A stretch of DNA of 64,000 nucleotides from Streptomyces sp. ISL-87 (GTDB lineage: Bacteria; Actinomycetota; Actinomycetes; Streptomycetales; Streptomycetaceae): NCBI RefSeq assembly GCF_018614095.1, contig NZ_JAGGOY010000015.1, positions 1 to 64,000 on the forward strand, given 5' to 3'. Below the pieces are notes generated by a model, which did no database searches, had not been told where the DNA came from, and saw only the letters and a program-made list of their open reading frames with translations. How positions within the stretch are numbered: the first letter of the stretch is position 1; each line of letters begins with the position of its first letter. A program made the translations under genes and the position numbers. Below, in pieces: positions 61,751-64,000 of this stretch.

Positions 61751-63799
61751 TCACTCCAGCGGGCGTCTACGGGAAAGCACCCTGACCCCCACCACCGGCG
61801 GCACGAGCGGCGGCATGACGGGGCCCACCGGGACCGGGTCCCGGTTCGGGTTCGGGTTCGGGTTCGGGGGGGCATCCCCCGCCGCACCAGGGGCCGAAAT
61901 CGGGCTCGGGACCGAGTTCCGGGTCGGATCCGGTTGCTCCGCCGGATCCGGCGGAGCCAGGGGCGCACGGGCCAAGTGTGCTGAGGCCGGGTCCGAGTCC
62001 GACCGAGCCACGGCCGCATGGGCAGGCGCCGAGTCCGGCGGGGTCGCAGGGGCCAGGGTCGCGGCCGGGCCTGCGATCGGGACCCGGGCCGCATGCGGGT
62101 CCCAAACCGGCGGAGCCGGGGCCACTGCTGGGGCCGACCCCGAAAACGGGTCTGAGGCCGCATGCGGGTCCGAAACCGGCGGAGCCAGGGCCGCAGATGC
62201 GGCCGCGACCGGGGCCGCAGGCGCATCCGAGATCGGCGGAGTCAATGCCGAGGCCGAGGCCGCGACCGCGCCTGCGACCGGGGCGGCATTCAGGTCCGAG
62301 ATCGGCGGCCTCAGGGCCGCTGCTGGGGCCGGGCCCGGCCCTGAGGCCGGTTCCGGGGTCGCAGGGGCAGGGGTCCGAGTCGCGCCCGCGGGCGGGGTCG
62401 GGAGGAGGTCCGGGATCAGGGTGCCCGATGTGCGGCGCAGGGCCTCCCAACGGAGTTCCCGCACACCCGGGGCATGCCAGTCGTCAACCGCGGCAGCGGG
62501 TCGGTCGGGCTCGGGCCAGTCCTCGTCGTCCCCCGCCGCGGCCGGCCGGTTCCGCCACGCCTGCACCGTCACCGCCAGCGGCACCGCAAGCACCACCGTC
62601 CATGCCGCCGCCGCGCCGCCGACCTGCCACCACACCGGCCCGAAGCTCGCCAGCTCCCGCGACCCCAGCGGCCCCGCCGAGACCGCCGCGAGCCCCGTCA
62701 GCAACAACCCGCAGACCAACCCGCCCAGAGCCGCCGTCAGCGCGGTCTCCCTGTACGGGACTTCACGCGCCCGGCGTACCGCGAACCACCCCACCGCCAG
62801 CCCAGCCGCCACCGGCACCCCCGCCACCGCCCAGGTCAGCGGCGTCCCCGGCCCCTCCGGCGGCAGCGCCGCCAGCAACGGGAAGCGCGGCAGCGCCGGC
62901 GCCCCCCCGAAGCCGAGCGGCGTCGCCGTCGCACCCGCGCCCGCGCCCAGCGCGAAACCGGGCCCCAGCGCATACGCCGCGCCCCACACCATCGCGTTCG
63001 GGATCAGTGCCAGCGCCAGCAGCAGGACCGCGAACCGCCCCGACCACACCGCCGTCAGCGCCAGGAACGACGCCTGAACCTCCCCTCCGTGCCACGCCAG
63101 TGACGTTCCGACCAGCAGAATCCCGCCGCCCAGGAGTACGAGGGCCCCGGCCGCGCCCGAACGCAGCGCCAGCGCATAACGGGGGCGCGCGACTGCCCTC
63201 CGTACACCCTTCGGCACCCACTCCGGCAGCGGTCCCAGCGGCCGGCCCCGGGCCACCCACACCCCGCCTGCCGCGGCCAGTACGGCCACCAGCGGGACAT
63301 GCCACGCCGCACTGAGCGGATTCGCCGGCATCGGGCCGCCCGCCGCGTAGACCGTGGCCAGCGACCCGACGGCCAGGTATCCGCAGGTCACCGCCGAGAA
63401 GACGGCACTGGCAGGCAGCACCTCCTCCCCGTCGCTCCCGTCCCCCGAGGCACTGCCCAGCCGCGCCGCGCGCCGCATCAGCAGCACGGGCAGGGCGACG
63501 AGCAGCAGCGGGATCACCCCGACGGGCGCCGGGGTGCCGGAGAGGGTCTCGTACCGGACGAGCTCCGTCCCGTGGGCGAGCAGCCACAGCCCGGCGGCCA
63601 GGTGCAGGGCGCCGCCGGGGCCGCTGTCGGGGTAGGGGGAACTGATCCACAGCACGATCACGAGCACGGCCAGGAAGCCGAGCCCCAGTCCGGCGGCCAT
63701 GGCGCCGCCCAGCACGCACGCGGCGGCCGCCGATCGGCGCCGCACGCCGGCCCGCTGGGGCGCTGACAACGGGGTCCCGCGTTCGGTCACTTGGGTCAC
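61751..63799 (-). CDS. DUF6350 family membrane protein (PerM-like)
   Basis: Integral membrane protein of 682 residues. The N-terminal about 420 residues have 10-11 helices, beginning [20 protein letters not shown], and match the streptomycete DUF6350 family, sometimes named cell division protein PerM. The C-terminal about 250 residues are Pro/Ala-rich and built of diverged repeats of PPISD / [13 protein letters not shown] segments (about 490-620), ending in [13 protein letters not shown]. The GTG at 63799 (VTQVTERG) was chosen; a longer in-frame start at 63865 is less likely. Function is unproven. Its 3' flank is the long repeat array. Confidence 0.88.
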   Translation of the reverse strand: MTQVTERGTPLSAPQRAGVRRRSAAAACVLGGAMAAGLGLGFLAVLVIVLWISSPYPDSGPGGALHLAAGLWLLAHGTELVRYETLSGTPAPVGVIPLLLVALPVLLMRRAARLGSASGDGSDGEEVLPASAVFSAVTCGYLAVGSLATVYAAGGPMPANPLSAAWHVPLVAVLAAAGGVWVARGRPLGPLPEWVPKGVRRAVARPRYALALRSGAAGALVLLGGGILLVGTSLAWHGGEVQASFLALTAVWSGRFAVLLLALALIPNAMVWGAAYALGPGFALGAGAGATATPLGFGGAPALPRFPLLAALPPEGPGTPLTWAVAGVPVAAGLAVGWFAVRRAREVPYRETALTAALGGLVCGLLLTGLAAVSAGPLGSRELASFGPVWWQVGGAAAAWTVVLAVPLAVTVQAWRNRPAAAGDDEDWPEPDRPAAAVDDWHAPGVRELRWEALRRTSGTLIPDLLPTPPAGATRTPAPATPEPASGPGPAPAAALRPPISDLNAAPVAGAVAASASALTPPISDAPAAPVAAASAALAPPVSDPHAASDPFSGSAPAVAPAPPVWDPHAARVPIAGPAATLAPATPPDSAPAHAAVARSDSDPASAHLARAPLAPPDPAEQPDPTRNSVPSPISAPGAAGDAPPNPNPNPNRDPVPVGPVMPPLVPPVVGVRVLSRRRPLE

Positions 63800-63919
63800 C
63801 CCGCCATGGTGCCAACGACACGCGCTATGGGCGGGTAACAGGCGAATGCCCGTGGTGTCGCTCAATATACGTTTTATGTACTTTTTCGCCCAGGGCTGTC
63901 GGGTCGCGGGGAGTGTGGC

Positions 63920-64000
63920 ATGACACGAAGCGTCGAGACGTCCTCCGCCGCTGGCCCGGACCCTGAGCCGAACCTCCCCTCCCCCAAGGAGCGCCGCAGA
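63920..64000 (+). CDS. Start of a gene running off the window (N-terminal 27 codons)
   Basis: Twenty-seven in-frame codons from ATG 63920 after [26 protein letters not shown] then SPKERRR. The [15 protein letters not shown] beginning is typical of Streptomyces helix-turn-helix proteins that carry a short polar N-terminus, but too little is present to assign it. Upstream, 63866-63892 is strikingly AT-rich for this genome (AATATACGTTTTATGTACTT) and probably is its promoter, shared with the divergent DUF6350 gene. Confidence 0.6.
   Translation, partial: MTRSVETSSAAGPDPEPNLPSPKERRR

Overview
The window reads as a piece of the conserved core chromosome of a Streptomyces. Third-codon positions are almost all G or C, GTG (and occasional TTG) starts are common, adjacent genes often overlap by 1-4 bases, and the gene neighbourhoods (sdhCDAB, a nucleoside ABC operon with cdd/deoA, a Kdn-type glycopolymer cluster, purN-purH, folD-DUF3017, mdh, glyA) match, from memory, the SCO48xx part of the S. 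coelicolor chromosome. I see no rRNA, tRNA, CRISPR array, insertion sequence, prophage or attachment site.

Layout. 1-4.4 kb: a LysR regulator divergent from an MFS exporter, an ECF sigma factor with a SnoaL-like tail whose 3' end overlaps an antisense STAS-like gene, and a Uma2-type nuclease. 4.4-11.7 kb: a leftward nucleoside uptake and salvage operon (bmpA lipoprotein, ATPase, two permeases, cytidine deaminase, thymidine phosphorylase). Three points in it carry the same palindrome, CTACGCGCGTAG or a near copy. 11.8-13 kb: an M20 amidohydrolase. 13.2-21.5 kb: a surface-polysaccharide cluster with NeuB-like synthase, CMP-Kdn/sialate synthetase, two polysialyltransferase-like enzymes, two other glycosyltransferases and an acyltransferase. 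21.5-27.7 kb: LysE exporter, a B12-dependent mutase large subunit, an L,D-transpeptidase lipoprotein, an ECF sigma/membrane protein pair and an OHCU-decarboxylase-like protein. 27.9-31.3 kb: sdhCDAB. 31.4-41.6 kb: a serine hydrolase, membrane proteins, a TetR-controlled three-gene operon with two perfect operators, a peptide-binding protein, a phosphoesterase, a D,D-carboxypeptidase, a YihY protein and a 2'-5' RNA ligase. 41.7-48.4 kb: trpS, glyA behind a ZTP (pfl) riboswitch, rocD, an ATP-grasp/lipoprotein pair and a DMT-type membrane protein. 48.6-53.8 kb: a MocR regulator divergent from a carboxymuconolactone-decarboxylase-like protein, then an uncharacterised three-gene membrane cassette. 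53.9-64 kb: mdh, DUF3017, folD, purH, purN, small membrane proteins, a DUF6350 protein and the start of another gene.

How the genes fit together. Much of the window is central metabolism: TCA (sdh, mdh), one-carbon and purine synthesis (glyA, folD, purN, purH) and nucleoside salvage. The ZTP riboswitch ties glyA to folate/purine status. The most distinctive accessory parts are the glycopolymer cluster, in which the nucleotidyltransferase carries about twenty A-P/S-A/V-G-Q pentapeptide repeats, and the 50.6-53.8 kb cassette, in which two adjacent proteins share a gapless 20-residue motif resembling amyloid-type signalling motifs. The window is also unusually rich in short tandem repeats with units of 4, 5, 7, 15, 18 and 89 bp, both inside genes and between them.
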